Positions 1 through 6,814 are shown, counted from the stretch's first letter. The stretch is 13,589 nucleotides of DNA from Phyllobacteriaceae bacterium (GCA_012517025.1 JAAYVT010000704.1:1-13589); one strand, 5' to 3'. Numbers and translations are program-made. Notes: generated by a model from the letters alone, not told the origin.

Positions 1-386
1 ACGCCTTCCTGGCCAAGCTGACCCAGCTCGACTACGAGCGCGCCATCGCCTTCGCCGCCATCGAGAAGGACACCGGCCGGCTGCTCGGCGCCGTCCGCCT
101 GCACGCCGACCCCGACCACGTCACCGGCGAATACGCCATCCTGCTGCGCTCCAACCTCAAGGGTCAGGGGCTCGGCTGGAAGCTGATGAAATTGATGATC
201 GAATGGGCCAAGGCCGACGGCCTGGAGGCGGTCAAGGGCGAGATCCTGCGCGAGAACCGCGTCATGATCCAGATGTGCGAGGCGCTCGGCTTCTCGGTGA
301 AGTCCTCGCCCGACGACGAATCGGTCGCCCTCGTCACCCTGCCGATCGACCGCGTCGCGGTGCCCGAGGATCTTCCCGAGCACTGA
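1..386 (+). CDS. C-terminal GNAT domain of a Pat-like protein acetyltransferase (5'-partial)
   Basis: The reading frame is open from the window edge (codons begin at base 3) to TGA at 384-386, giving 127 residues. The visible part is a GNAT N-acetyltransferase fold: LTQLDYERAIAF near residues 6-17, a central strand GEYAILLR (42-49), and the acetyl-CoA pyrophosphate-binding loop LKGQGLGWKLM (52-62). A helix and the ENRVMIQMCEALGF segment follow, as is typical of the family's end. The LTQLDYER opening and the overall spacing match the C-terminal domain of the large Pat/YfiQ proteins. In those, an ADP-forming acyl-CoA-synthetase-like region precedes a GNAT domain that acetylates lysines of acetyl-CoA synthetase and other proteins. 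The CoA-synthetase-like part would lie outside the window, so the full architecture is inferred. A free-standing GNAT enzyme is the alternative. Confidence 0.8.
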   Translation, partial: AFLAKLTQLDYERAIAFAAIEKDTGRLLGAVRLHADPDHVTGEYAILLRSNLKGQGLGWKLMKLMIEWAKADGLEAVKGEILRENRVMIQMCEALGFSVKSSPDDESVALVTLPIDRVAVPEDLPEH

Positions 387-416
387 TCGGCGTCGATCGG
401 CGCCGGGCGCCGATCA
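384..416. terminator. Convergent-gene hairpin (candidate bidirectional terminator)
   Basis: A 9-bp perfect stem (395-403 with 407-415, loop CGG) lies between the GNAT gene and the kinase-fusion gene. A competing 9-bp pairing is possible between 384-392 and 408-416. Both stop codons (TGA 384-386 on plus, TGA complementary to 414-416 on minus) lie inside these arms. There is no T-tract on either side, so an intrinsic terminator is inferred only from position and stem strength. Confidence 0.45.
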
Positions 417-2048
417 GCGCTCGGCCTCGATCGCCCGGTCGGCGGCCAGCGCCGCCCGCGCCGCCGCCAGCGTCGCCTCCTTGGGGCCGCTCGAATCGAG
501 CTTGTGCCAGTCGATGGTGCCGGGATCGCGCGCGCTCTGGAAGGCGACCACCTTGGCGTCGGCGTCGGAGGCGTCGTCGCGTCGGCGGTCGACCCGGGCC
601 GAGGCCACCGCCGGATCGACGTCGAGCCACAGCCCGGTGAAGTTCGCCTCCGCCGCCTTCGCGATCGAGGCGAAGCGAGCGCGCTCCTCCGGGTGCAGCG
701 ACACCGCGTCGGTGACCACCGAGAAGCCGGAGGCGAGCGTCGCGGCGGCGGCGGCGATGAGCAGCCGGTAGACCCGCTCGGAGACGTCGCGGGTGTAGTA
801 TTCCGGTCCGAGCCGGGTGAATTCGCCGACGCCGCCGATCACTTTGCGGATGGTGTCGGAGCGCAGCACGATCGCGCCCGGCGCCGGTCCGACGTCGGAG
901 GCGATGGCGCGGGCGAGCGTCGACTTGCCGGCGCCGGACAGGCCCCCGAGGGCGATCAGGCGCGGCCGGTGCGGTTCGACGTAGCAGCAGGCGGCGGCGA
1001 AGAACCGCCGCGCCAGCGCCTCCTGTTCGGCGCGGGCCTCGCCGTCGAGATGGCGCGCCGTGGCGGCGGCGATCTTGGCGCGCAGGCCGGCGCGGACGGT
1101 CAGCCACAGCGGCAGCGCGGCGAGCCCGTCGACTTCGGTGAGAAACGCCTCCTCGGTGTCGCGCAACGACGGTCCGCACGCCTCGACCCGGGCGGTCGCC
1201 TGCAGCCAGCGATTGAGCAACCGCCGTCCCGCCGGCCGATCGCCGCGCACGTCGAGGTCCATCACCAGGAAACCGACGTCGTAGAGCACGTCGCCGGTGG
1301 CGATGGCGTCGTCGAATTCGATCGCGTCGAAGAGCTGCGGCCGCCCGTCGACCATCGCGACGTTGGCGCAGTGCAGGTCGCCGTGGCCGACCCGGACGCG
1401 CCCGAGCCGGCCGCGGTCCTCGACCAGATCGCCCGCGTCCTCCCACCGCGCCATGGTCAGCGCGTGCAGGCGCTCCACCGCTTCGGGCGGAAACAGATCG
1501 GGCCGATCGGCGAAGGCGGTGCGATTGTGCTCGATGTAACCGCGCACGTCCTCCATCCACGGCCCGGCCTCGCGGATCCGGGCGTGGCTCTGCGCCCGCG
1601 CGATTTCGTCGGCGAGGTCGTCGATGAACAGCGGATCGAGCGGCCCCTTGGCGGTCAGCCGATCGAGCGTCGCGTTTTCGTCGAAGCGGTTCATTTCCAC
1701 CGCCCATTCGACGGTGGTGCCTTGGCCGCCGATCGCCAGCCGCCCGTCGGCCTCGCGGGTGATCGGCACCACCCGGCGGTAGATCGTCGGCGCGATCGCC
1801 CGGTCGATGCAGATCTCGCGGCGACAGGCGGTGGCGCGGCGCTCCAACGTCGAGAAGTCGAGGAAGGGGAACTTCACCGGCCGTTTGATCTTGTAGGCGA
1901 GCGGCCCGGCGAGGAAGACGACGGCGGCGTGGGTGTCGATGCGGCGGACCGGGTCGGATCGCCCGTGGCTCTCCGGGCACGCCAGGAAGCCGGCGACCTC
2001 CTCCCACTCCGAGACCGTCGGATCGGCTGCGTCGTCGAGATCGCTCAT
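414..2048 (-). CDS. Two-domain protein: APH-like kinase domain + P-loop ATPase/kinase domain
   Basis: The product has 544 aa. The N-terminal half resembles the aminoglycoside phosphotransferase (APH/choline kinase) fold. It has an early strand pair AYKIKRPVKFPFLDFSTLERR, the catalytic-loop motif HGDLHCANV (H222, D224, N229), and then FDAIEFDD in place of the metal-binding DFG-type motif. The C-terminal half opens with a Walker A motif GLSGAGKST (369-377, K375), like small-molecule kinases of the gluconate/shikimate kinase group. This order of domains is a known bacterial family usually annotated 'bifunctional aminoglycoside phosphotransferase/ATP-binding protein'; its substrate is not established and I do not infer drug resistance. 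I chose the ATG at 2048, which has AAAGGA upstream and starts close to where family members start. An in-frame GTG at 2084 would add 12 residues. The gene is divergent from the next gene and convergent with the GNAT gene. Confidence 0.85.
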   Translation of the reverse strand: MSDLDDAADPTVSEWEEVAGFLACPESHGRSDPVRRIDTHAAVVFLAGPLAYKIKRPVKFPFLDFSTLERRATACRREICIDRAIAPTIYRRVVPITREADGRLAIGGQGTTVEWAVEMNRFDENATLDRLTAKGPLDPLFIDDLADEIARAQSHARIREAGPWMEDVRGYIEHNRTAFADRPDLFPPEAVERLHALTMARWEDAGDLVEDRGRLGRVRVGHGDLHCANVAMVDGRPQLFDAIEFDDAIATGDVLYDVGFLVMDLDVRGDRPAGRRLLNRWLQATARVEACGPSLRDTEEAFLTEVDGLAALPLWLTVRAGLRAKIAAATARHLDGEARAEQEALARRFFAAACCYVEPHRPRLIALGGLSGAGKSTLARAIASDVGPAPGAIVLRSDTIRKVIGGVGEFTRLGPEYYTRDVSERVYRLLIAAAAATLASGFSVVTDAVSLHPEERARFASIAKAAEANFTGLWLDVDPAVASARVDRRRDDASDADAKVVAFQSARDPGTIDWHKLDSSGPKEATLAAARAALAADRAIEAER

Positions 2049-2170
2049 CCTTCGGGCATCCTTTCGCGACCGTTCCGCCGGCACGCCATCCTAACTCGCG
2101 ACGACGCCTCGAAACGTTGACCCACCTCAATGAGGCGATCGCCCGCTCGCGGGATGGTTCTCCGACGTTT

Positions 2171-2208
2171 CGGGGAGGAACGTGAAACGGTCGGGGAGGA
2201 GCGGATGA
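2171..2208 (+). promoter_or_regulatory. Duplicated Shine-Dalgarno sites with an 8-codon mini-ORF
   Basis: The 9-mer CGGGGAGGA occurs twice, at 2171-2179 and 2192-2200, with a 21-base period. The second copy sits 5 nt before the ATG at 2205 and decides that start. The first copy lies 3 nt before a GTG at 2182, which opens an 8-codon frame (M-K-R-S-G-R-S-G). Its TGA (2206-2208) overlaps the downstream ATG as ATGA. This could be a translationally coupled leader, or simply a duplicated purine-rich stretch; nothing in the sequence proves it is translated. Confidence 0.3.
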
Positions 2209-2582
2209 CCGCATCGGGCCTGAAGAAGATACGTCTCAATCTCGCGCGGACCAAGGAGCATCCGATGGGGTCTGCGCATCACGGCTACGAGTTTCTCGCG
2301 CCGCTCGACGCCGTCGGTCGGATCGACCCGGAGCGCTGGCGCAAGCTGCGCGACAAGTGCCGGGTGCGCCGCTTCTGGGGTGGCGAGGTCGAGGACGTCG
2401 GTCATCTCGTCCACCGCCCCGGCGGCAGCTGGGCGTTTCGCTACGACCTCGCCGGCGACGAGGACGACGAGGCCGGCTATCGCTTCGGCGCCCATCTCTT
2501 CGGCGTCGGCGAATACGTCTCGATCCGCGACGAGGACGGCGTGCTCTTGCCCTTCGTCGTCGTCACCGTCGTCGACGCCTGA
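2205..2582 (+). CDS. Conserved hypothetical protein, 125 aa
   Basis: The protein begins MTASGLKKIRLNLARTKEHP and continues with HGYEFLAPLDAVGRID, then RVRRFWGGEVEDVGHLVHRP, WAFRYDLAGDEDDEAGYRFG and GEYVSIRDEDGV. It resembles a small conserved family of alphaproteobacterial proteins of similar length and unknown function. It has no signal peptide, membrane segment or recognisable catalytic motif. The middle is acidic (GDEDDEAG), and the C-terminal part looks like a small beta-rich fold. The ATG at 2205 is preferred over the in-frame ATG at 2130 because GGGGAGGA stands 5 nt before it and the family starts near the KKIRL segment. It is divergent from the kinase-fusion gene, and 94 nt separate it from the next gene in the same direction. 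No function is assigned. Confidence 0.8.
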   Translation: MTASGLKKIRLNLARTKEHPMGSAHHGYEFLAPLDAVGRIDPERWRKLRDKCRVRRFWGGEVEDVGHLVHRPGGSWAFRYDLAGDEDDEAGYRFGAHLFGVGEYVSIRDEDGVLLPFVVVTVVDA

Positions 2583-2649
2583 GCCGCGATCGGCCGTCTC
2601 GCGTCCGGCCGCGCGCCCTCTTCAAAGCCGGCGCCGGTCGTGACAAACC

Positions 2650-2670
2650 TCTCCTCGACAGTCGAGGAGA
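2650..2670 (+). promoter_or_regulatory. Inverted repeat masking the Shine-Dalgarno of the ThDP-like gene
   Basis: Bases 2650-2659 and 2661-2670 are perfect 10-nt inverted repeats around a single central A. As RNA they would fold into a 9-bp stem (loop CAG). The right arm contains GAGGAG (2664-2669), the only well-spaced Shine-Dalgarno (7 nt) for the ATG at 2677, so the fold would hide the ribosome-binding site. As DNA the same palindrome could be a repressor operator. Both roles are inferences from the symmetry and position. Confidence 0.45.
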
Positions 2671-2676
2671 CGAGGC

Positions 2677-3741
2677 ATGACGGACGACACGGCGCCGACC
2701 ACCGGCGCGCGACTTCTGACCGCGACGCTGGCGGCGAACGGCATCGCCACGATCTTCGCCACCGCCGGCGCCGCGTCCCCAGCGCTCCGAGTGGCCGGTG
2801 CCGGTGCGGTCGCGGTCGAGATCGCCGGCGACGCCCTCGCCGTCGGCGCTCTGGCGCGCGCCGCCGCCGTCGCGAGCGATCGCCCCGGCGTCTGCGCTGT
2901 CGTCGGTCTCGCCGAGGCGCGCGCCGCGCTCGGTGAGGCGGCGGACGACGATCCGGCCCGCCTGGTTCTCGTCGCGCCGTCGACCACCGACGCCGCGATC
3001 GCGGACGACGCCGTCGCCGCGCGGGTGAAGGCCGTGATCGCGATCGACCGAGCCGAGGACGTGGCGGCGGCGGTCGGCCGCGGGCTGGCGCTCGCCGCCT
3101 CCGGGAAGCCGGGCGCGGTGCTGGTCCGTCTCGCCGACGGCGTGCTCGTGGGCGAGGCGGCCGTGCCGGCCGTGATCCCCGCCGCCCCGGTGATCGAGAC
3201 CCATCCCGGCGCGGCCCGGATGTGGGACTTACAGAAGCGCCTGTGGGCGGCGAAGCGCCCGTTGGCGATCCTCGGCGGTGCCGGTTGGAGCGCCACGGCG
3301 CGGCGCCGCTTCGATCGCTTCGCCGAGAAGTTCGACCTGCCGATCGTCGGTGCCGCCCGCCCGATCCCGGCCGATCGCGACGACCCCCGCTCGCTCGGCG
3401 CCCTCGGCGCCGACGCCGATCCGGCGCTCCTCGCCCGCCTCGCGAGCGCCGACCTGATCCTGGCGATCGGCGTCGCCTTCGCACGTGACCGCGACGATCT
3501 CGCCCGACCCATGCCGCCGACGCCGCATCAGATGCTCGTCCACGTCCACCCGGACGTCGCCGAGCTCGTCCGCGTCCGCCTGCCCGACCTCGCGGTGCAT
3601 GCGACCGTCGCCGCCTTCGCCGCCGCCGCCGAGGCGCTGGAGCCGCCGCCCGCCGGGGTCGCCTGGAAGCTCTGGCGCGAAACCGCGCGGGCCGAACGTC
3701 TCGCCCGGCTGGCGAAGACGGCGGACGGCGGGGAGAAATGA
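2677..3741 (+). CDS. Truncated acetolactate-synthase-like (ThDP-family) protein lacking the C-terminal ThDP domain
   Basis: The product has 354 aa, against about 550-600 for full-length ThDP enzymes of the acetolactate synthase/oxo-acid decarboxylase family. Residues 10-165 are a degenerate PYR domain: GARLLTATLAANGIATIFATAGA aligns with the usual start, E48 lies where the family's catalytic glutamate is expected, and RPGVCAVVG follows. The usual HEQGAA and GPGATN motifs are gone. Residues about 180-330 are a good TPP_enzyme_M central domain: RPLAILGGAGWS, RFAEKFDLPIVGAARP, SADLILAIG, and MLVHVHPDVAELVRVRLPDLAVHA. The protein stops directly after the linker, so the PP domain with its GDG...N metal/ThDP motif is absent. 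The next 47 bases hold a hairpin and lead into gcvPB on the other strand, with no remnant of that domain. It is unlikely to be a ThDP enzyme by itself; a partner subunit, a regulatory protein or a decaying paralogue are options. Codon use is like its neighbours and the frame is intact. Confidence 0.75.
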   Translation: MTDDTAPTTGARLLTATLAANGIATIFATAGAASPALRVAGAGAVAVEIAGDALAVGALARAAAVASDRPGVCAVVGLAEARAALGEAADDDPARLVLVAPSTTDAAIADDAVAARVKAVIAIDRAEDVAAAVGRGLALAASGKPGAVLVRLADGVLVGEAAVPAVIPAAPVIETHPGAARMWDLQKRLWAAKRPLAILGGAGWSATARRRFDRFAEKFDLPIVGAARPIPADRDDPRSLGALGADADPALLARLASADLILAIGVAFARDRDDLARPMPPTPHQMLVHVHPDVAELVRVRLPDLAVHATVAAFAAAAEALEPPPAGVAWKLWRETARAERLARLAKTADGGEK

Positions 3742-3766
3742 GAGAGGCGGCCGTCGGCCGCCTCTC
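3742..3766. terminator. Perfect 11-bp hairpin between convergent genes
   Basis: Bases 3742-3752 and 3756-3766 are perfect complements with a 3-nt loop (GTC). The stem is GC-rich, starts at the base after the TGA of the ThDP-like gene, and lies 23 nt beyond the gcvPB stop on the other strand. It is symmetric, so it could end transcription from both sides. No T-tract follows on either strand, which is common in high-GC genomes but lowers certainty. Confidence 0.6.
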
Positions 3767-3788
3767 GGATCGTCGCATCGGGTCGGAC

Positions 3789-5348
3789 TCACGCCGGCTT
3801 CGGCGCTTCCCATTTCAGTTTGGGCTGGCGTGCCGCCCGGGTCTCGTCGAGGCGGCGGCGCGGCGAGAACCGCGGCGCCTGGGTGAAGCGGGCGGTGTCG
3901 CCGGCCTTCGCGCCCATCACCAGATCGCGCAGCGTGGCGACGAAGAGATCGAGCGAGGCCCGCGATTCGCTTTCGGTCGGCTCGATCAGCATCGCCCCGT
4001 GCACCACCAGCGGGAAATACATGGTCATCGGGTGATAGCCCTCGTCGATCATCGCCTTGGCGAAGTCGAGCGTGGTCACCCCCGTCCCCTCCAGGAAGTG
4101 GTCGTCGAACAGCACCTCGTGCATCGAGGGATGATCGGGGAAGGCGACCGTCATCAGGTCGGCGAGCGAGGCGCGGACGTAGTTGGCCGACAGCACCGCG
4201 TCCTCCGACGCCTGTCGCAAGCCGTCGGCGCCGTGGCTCAGCATGTAGGCGAGCGCCCGGGTGAACATGCCCATCTGGCCGTGGAAGGCGGTGAGCCGCC
4301 CGTAGGGGGTCTCGCCGTCTTTCGTCTGCGAGACGTCCTCGACCAGCACCGGTCGTCCGCCCTCGATCCGCACGAAGGGCAGAGGCGCGAAGGAGGCGAG
4401 CCGCTCGGACAGCACCACCGGCCCGGCCCCCGGTCCGCCACCGCCGTGCGGGGTGGAGAAGGTCTTGTGCAGGTTGATGTGCATGGCGTCGACGCCGAAG
4501 TCGCCGGGCCGCACCTTGCCGACGATGGCGTTGAAGTTGGCGCCGTCGGCGTAGAAGTAGCCGCCGGCATCGTGGATCGCCGCGGCGATCTCCGCGACCT
4601 CCGGCTCGAAGATGCCGCAGGTGTTGGGGTTGGTCAGCATGATCGCGCCGACCCGCTCGTCGATCGCGGCGCGCACGTCCGCCGCCGCCACGGTGCCGTC
4701 GGCCCGCGCCGGGATCGGCTTGACCTCGAAGCCGATCAGCGCCGCGCTGGCCGGATTGGTGCCGTGCGCGCTCTCCGGCACGAGGACGACCGGCCGGTCG
4801 AGACCGCGCGCGGTCAGCGCCGCCTTGATCGCCATCATGCCGGCGAGCTCGCCGTGGGCGCCGGCCTTCGGGCTCATCGCGCAGGCCTTCATGCCGGTGA
4901 GCTCGACCAGCCAGCGGCCGACCTCGGCGACGACGTCGAGCGCCCCCTCGACGGTGCCGACCGGCTGCAGCGGGTGGACGTCGGCAAAGCCGGGCAACCG
5001 CGCCGCCTTCTCGCCGAGCCGCGGGTTGTGCTTCATCGTGCACGAGCCGAGCGGATAGAGCCCGGCGTCGATCGAATAGTTCTTGCGGGAGAGCCGCACG
5101 TAATGGCGCACCGCCTCCGGCTCGGAGAGACCGGGCAGGGCGAGCGGCGTGGTGCGGGCGAAGCCGCCGAGGCGCGAGGCGGATCCCTTCGGCGCCGGCA
5201 GATCGACGCCGGTGACTTCGGCGCGGCCGATCTCGAAGAGCAACGGCTCCTCGACATCGAGGGCGCGGTTGCCGGTGAAGGTTTCGGAGCGCATGGGAGC
5301 CTCGTCGCGGGTCTCTGGGCGGGTCGGACGGCCCTTGTCGTTGAGCAT
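3789..5348 (-). CDS. gcvPB: Glycine dehydrogenase (decarboxylating), subunit 2
   Basis: The product (519 aa) is the C-terminal-half subunit of the glycine cleavage P protein. With GcvPA it decarboxylates glycine and passes the aminomethyl group to lipoyl-GcvH, using PLP. The PLP Schiff-base lysine is K295 in INLHKTFSTPHGGGGPG. Other family landmarks are GLYPLGSCTMKHNPR, AMSPKAGAHGELAGMM, ESAHGTNPASAAL, MLTNPNTCGIFEPEV and FYADGANFNAIVG. The length is normal for split P proteins, and the C-terminal DETRAARQPKLKW is typical. The start ATG at 5348 has GGGGAGAGGCGAG before it, and MLN...GRPT is the usual family beginning. It is the last gene of the gcvT-H-PA-PB operon, 13 nt after gcvPA, and ends 22 nt from the hairpin shared with the convergent gene. 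Expression should follow the glycine riboswitch at the operon's front. Confidence 0.97.
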   Translation of the reverse strand: MLNDKGRPTRPETRDEAPMRSETFTGNRALDVEEPLLFEIGRAEVTGVDLPAPKGSASRLGGFARTTPLALPGLSEPEAVRHYVRLSRKNYSIDAGLYPLGSCTMKHNPRLGEKAARLPGFADVHPLQPVGTVEGALDVVAEVGRWLVELTGMKACAMSPKAGAHGELAGMMAIKAALTARGLDRPVVLVPESAHGTNPASAALIGFEVKPIPARADGTVAAADVRAAIDERVGAIMLTNPNTCGIFEPEVAEIAAAIHDAGGYFYADGANFNAIVGKVRPGDFGVDAMHINLHKTFSTPHGGGGPGAGPVVLSERLASFAPLPFVRIEGGRPVLVEDVSQTKDGETPYGRLTAFHGQMGMFTRALAYMLSHGADGLRQASEDAVLSANYVRASLADLMTVAFPDHPSMHEVLFDDHFLEGTGVTTLDFAKAMIDEGYHPMTMYFPLVVHGAMLIEPTESESRASLDLFVATLRDLVMGAKAGDTARFTQAPRFSPRRRLDETRAARQPKLKWEAPKPA

Positions 5349-5361
5349 CTCGCCTCTCCCC

Positions 5362-6705
5362 TCAGAGCGCTTCGGAGATCGCGGCGACGAGCGCGGCGCG
5401 GTCGTCGGCGGTCGAACATTCGGTGACGGCGACGAGGAGCAGGTCGTCGAGCCCGGCGCCGGGCAGGAGCCGCGACACCGGCACGCCGGCCAGGATCCCG
5501 TCTTCCTTCGCCAGCTTCTCGACCAGACCGGCCGCGTCGCACGGCAGCTTCACCGTGAACTCGTCGAAGAACGTGTCGTTCAACACCTCGACGCCCGGCA
5601 GCAGGGCGAGCGCGTCTGCGACCTCGATCGCCGCCTCGTGGCAGAGGCTCGCGAGCCGGCCGAGCCCCGCCTCGCCGAGCAGCGACAGGTGGATCGAGAA
5701 GGCGGTCGCGCACAGACCGGCGTTGGTGCAGATGTTCGACGTCGCCTTCTCGCGGCGGATGTGCTGCTCGCGGGTCGACAGCGTCAAGACGAAGCCGCGC
5801 TTGCCGTCGGCGTCGACGGTCTCGCCGGTGAGCCGGCCCGGCATCTGCCGCACGTATTTCTGGCGCGTCGCGAAGAGCCCGACGTAGGGGCCGCCGAAGC
5901 CGAGCGGATTGCCGAGGCTCTGGCCTTCCGCCACCACGATGTCGGCGCCCTGGGTTCCGGGCGGCTCGATCGCGCCGAGCGCCACCACCTCGGTGACCAC
6001 CGCGATCAGCAACGCGCCGGCGGCGTGCGCCGCTTCGGCGATCGGGGCGAGATCGACGAGCCGGCCGAACACGTCGGGCGACTGGACGACGACGCAGGAG
6101 GTCTCGGCGTCGATCGCCGCCGCCACGTCCTCGTCGCCGCCGACGTTCGGGGCGAGCCCGACCACGCTGTCGGAGGCCATCTGCGAGAGCGTCGCCACCA
6201 CAAGCGCGTAATGGGGATGCAGCCCGCCGGAGAGCACCGCCTTGCGCCGCTTGGTGATGCGATGGGCCATCAGCACCGCCTCGCCGGTGCCGGTCGAGCC
6301 GTCGTACATCGAGGCGTTGGCGACATCCATGCCCAGGAGGTTCGCCACCTGGGTCTGGAACTCGAACAGCACCTGCAGCGTCCCTTGCGTGATCTCCGGC
6401 TGATAGGGCGTGTAGGAGGTCAGGAACTCCGAGCGCTGGATCAGGTGATCGACGCTCGCCGGGATGTGGTGCTTGTAGGCGCCGGCGCCGCAGAAGAACG
6501 GCGCCGCCGAGGCGGTGAGGTTCTTGCCCGCCATCCGCGACAGGATCCGTTCGACCTCCATCTCGCCTTTGGCGCGGGGGAGGTTCGGCAGCTCGACGAG
6601 CAGTTCGTCGGCGGGCACGTCGGCGTAGAGCGCGTCGATGGTGTCGACCCCGACGCGCGCCAGCATGTCGGCGCGATCGTCGGCGGTGAGGGGCAGATAA
6701 CGCAT
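5362..6705 (-). CDS. gcvPA: Glycine dehydrogenase (decarboxylating), subunit 1
   Basis: The product (447 aa) is the N-terminal-half subunit of the split glycine cleavage P protein, the obligate partner of GcvPB. Recognisable segments are the start MRYLPLTADDRADML, the central YTPYQPEITQGTLQVLFEFQ and ANASMYDGSTGTGEA. Later come GADIVVAEGQSLGNPLGFGGP and the end of the PLP-type-I fold, REKATSNICTNAGLCA. The length and all landmarks are intact. The ATG at 6705 is supported by GAAGGG placed 7 nt upstream. It follows gcvH after a 109-nt spacer that contains a REP-like palindrome, which could modulate the ratio of upstream to downstream transcript. The split arrangement contrasts with the single-chain GcvP of enterobacteria and of many rhizobia such as Brucella and Sinorhizobium, and resembles that of Caulobacter and sphingomonads. 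Confidence 0.97.
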   Translation of the reverse strand: MRYLPLTADDRADMLARVGVDTIDALYADVPADELLVELPNLPRAKGEMEVERILSRMAGKNLTASAAPFFCGAGAYKHHIPASVDHLIQRSEFLTSYTPYQPEITQGTLQVLFEFQTQVANLLGMDVANASMYDGSTGTGEAVLMAHRITKRRKAVLSGGLHPHYALVVATLSQMASDSVVGLAPNVGGDEDVAAAIDAETSCVVVQSPDVFGRLVDLAPIAEAAHAAGALLIAVVTEVVALGAIEPPGTQGADIVVAEGQSLGNPLGFGGPYVGLFATRQKYVRQMPGRLTGETVDADGKRGFVLTLSTREQHIRREKATSNICTNAGLCATAFSIHLSLLGEAGLGRLASLCHEAAIEVADALALLPGVEVLNDTFFDEFTVKLPCDAAGLVEKLAKEDGILAGVPVSRLLPGAGLDDLLLVAVTECSTADDRAALVAAISEAL

Positions 6706-6754
6706 GAAACGGCCCTTCGGGCTGAGTTGAAACGAAGATTCTCGATCGAGCGCC

Positions 6755-6781
6755 CCCTTCTCCCCGCGACGGGGAGAAGGG
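6755..6781. repeat. REP-like palindrome inside the gcv operon
   Basis: Bases 6755-6766 and 6770-6781 form a perfect 12-bp inverted repeat with loop CGA. The CCCTTCTCCCCG / CGGGGAGAAGGG core resembles the widespread intergenic palindromic repeats of rhizobial genomes. It lies in the 109-nt gcvH-gcvPA spacer. Such hairpins may stabilise the 3' end of upstream transcript or attenuate readthrough. Only one copy is visible here, so calling it a dispersed repeat rests on resemblance. Confidence 0.6.
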
Positions 6782-6814
6782 CGTGGCGCCGCACCGCCTC
6801 GGGCCCGCCGGGTC

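Noticed and set aside
414..2048. Aminoglycoside resistance determinant
   Set aside because: Only the fold is shared with APH enzymes. The two-domain architecture and housekeeping context match an uncharacterised family, with no evidence of drug modification or mobility.
2049..2084. GTG start at 2084 for the kinase-fusion gene
   Set aside because: It would add 12 charged residues not seen at family N-termini, and the ATG at 2048 has a suitable purine-rich site. It cannot be fully excluded.
504..2120. Long plus-strand open frame of over 500 codons opposite the kinase-fusion gene
   Set aside because: It is a shadow of the minus-strand gene, caused by high GC. Its composition is repetitive Arg/Gly/Asp/Val, with no family motif, while the minus frame carries complete kinase motifs.
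2117..2145. TTGACC at 2117-2122 as a promoter for the 125-aa gene
   Set aside because: No A/T-rich -10 is found at 16-18 bp; the position reads CGCCCG.
3738..5426. Long plus-strand open frame opposite gcvPB
   Set aside because: It is antisense to an unmistakable gcvPB and has low-complexity Arg/Gly-rich translation; high GC removes stop codons by chance.
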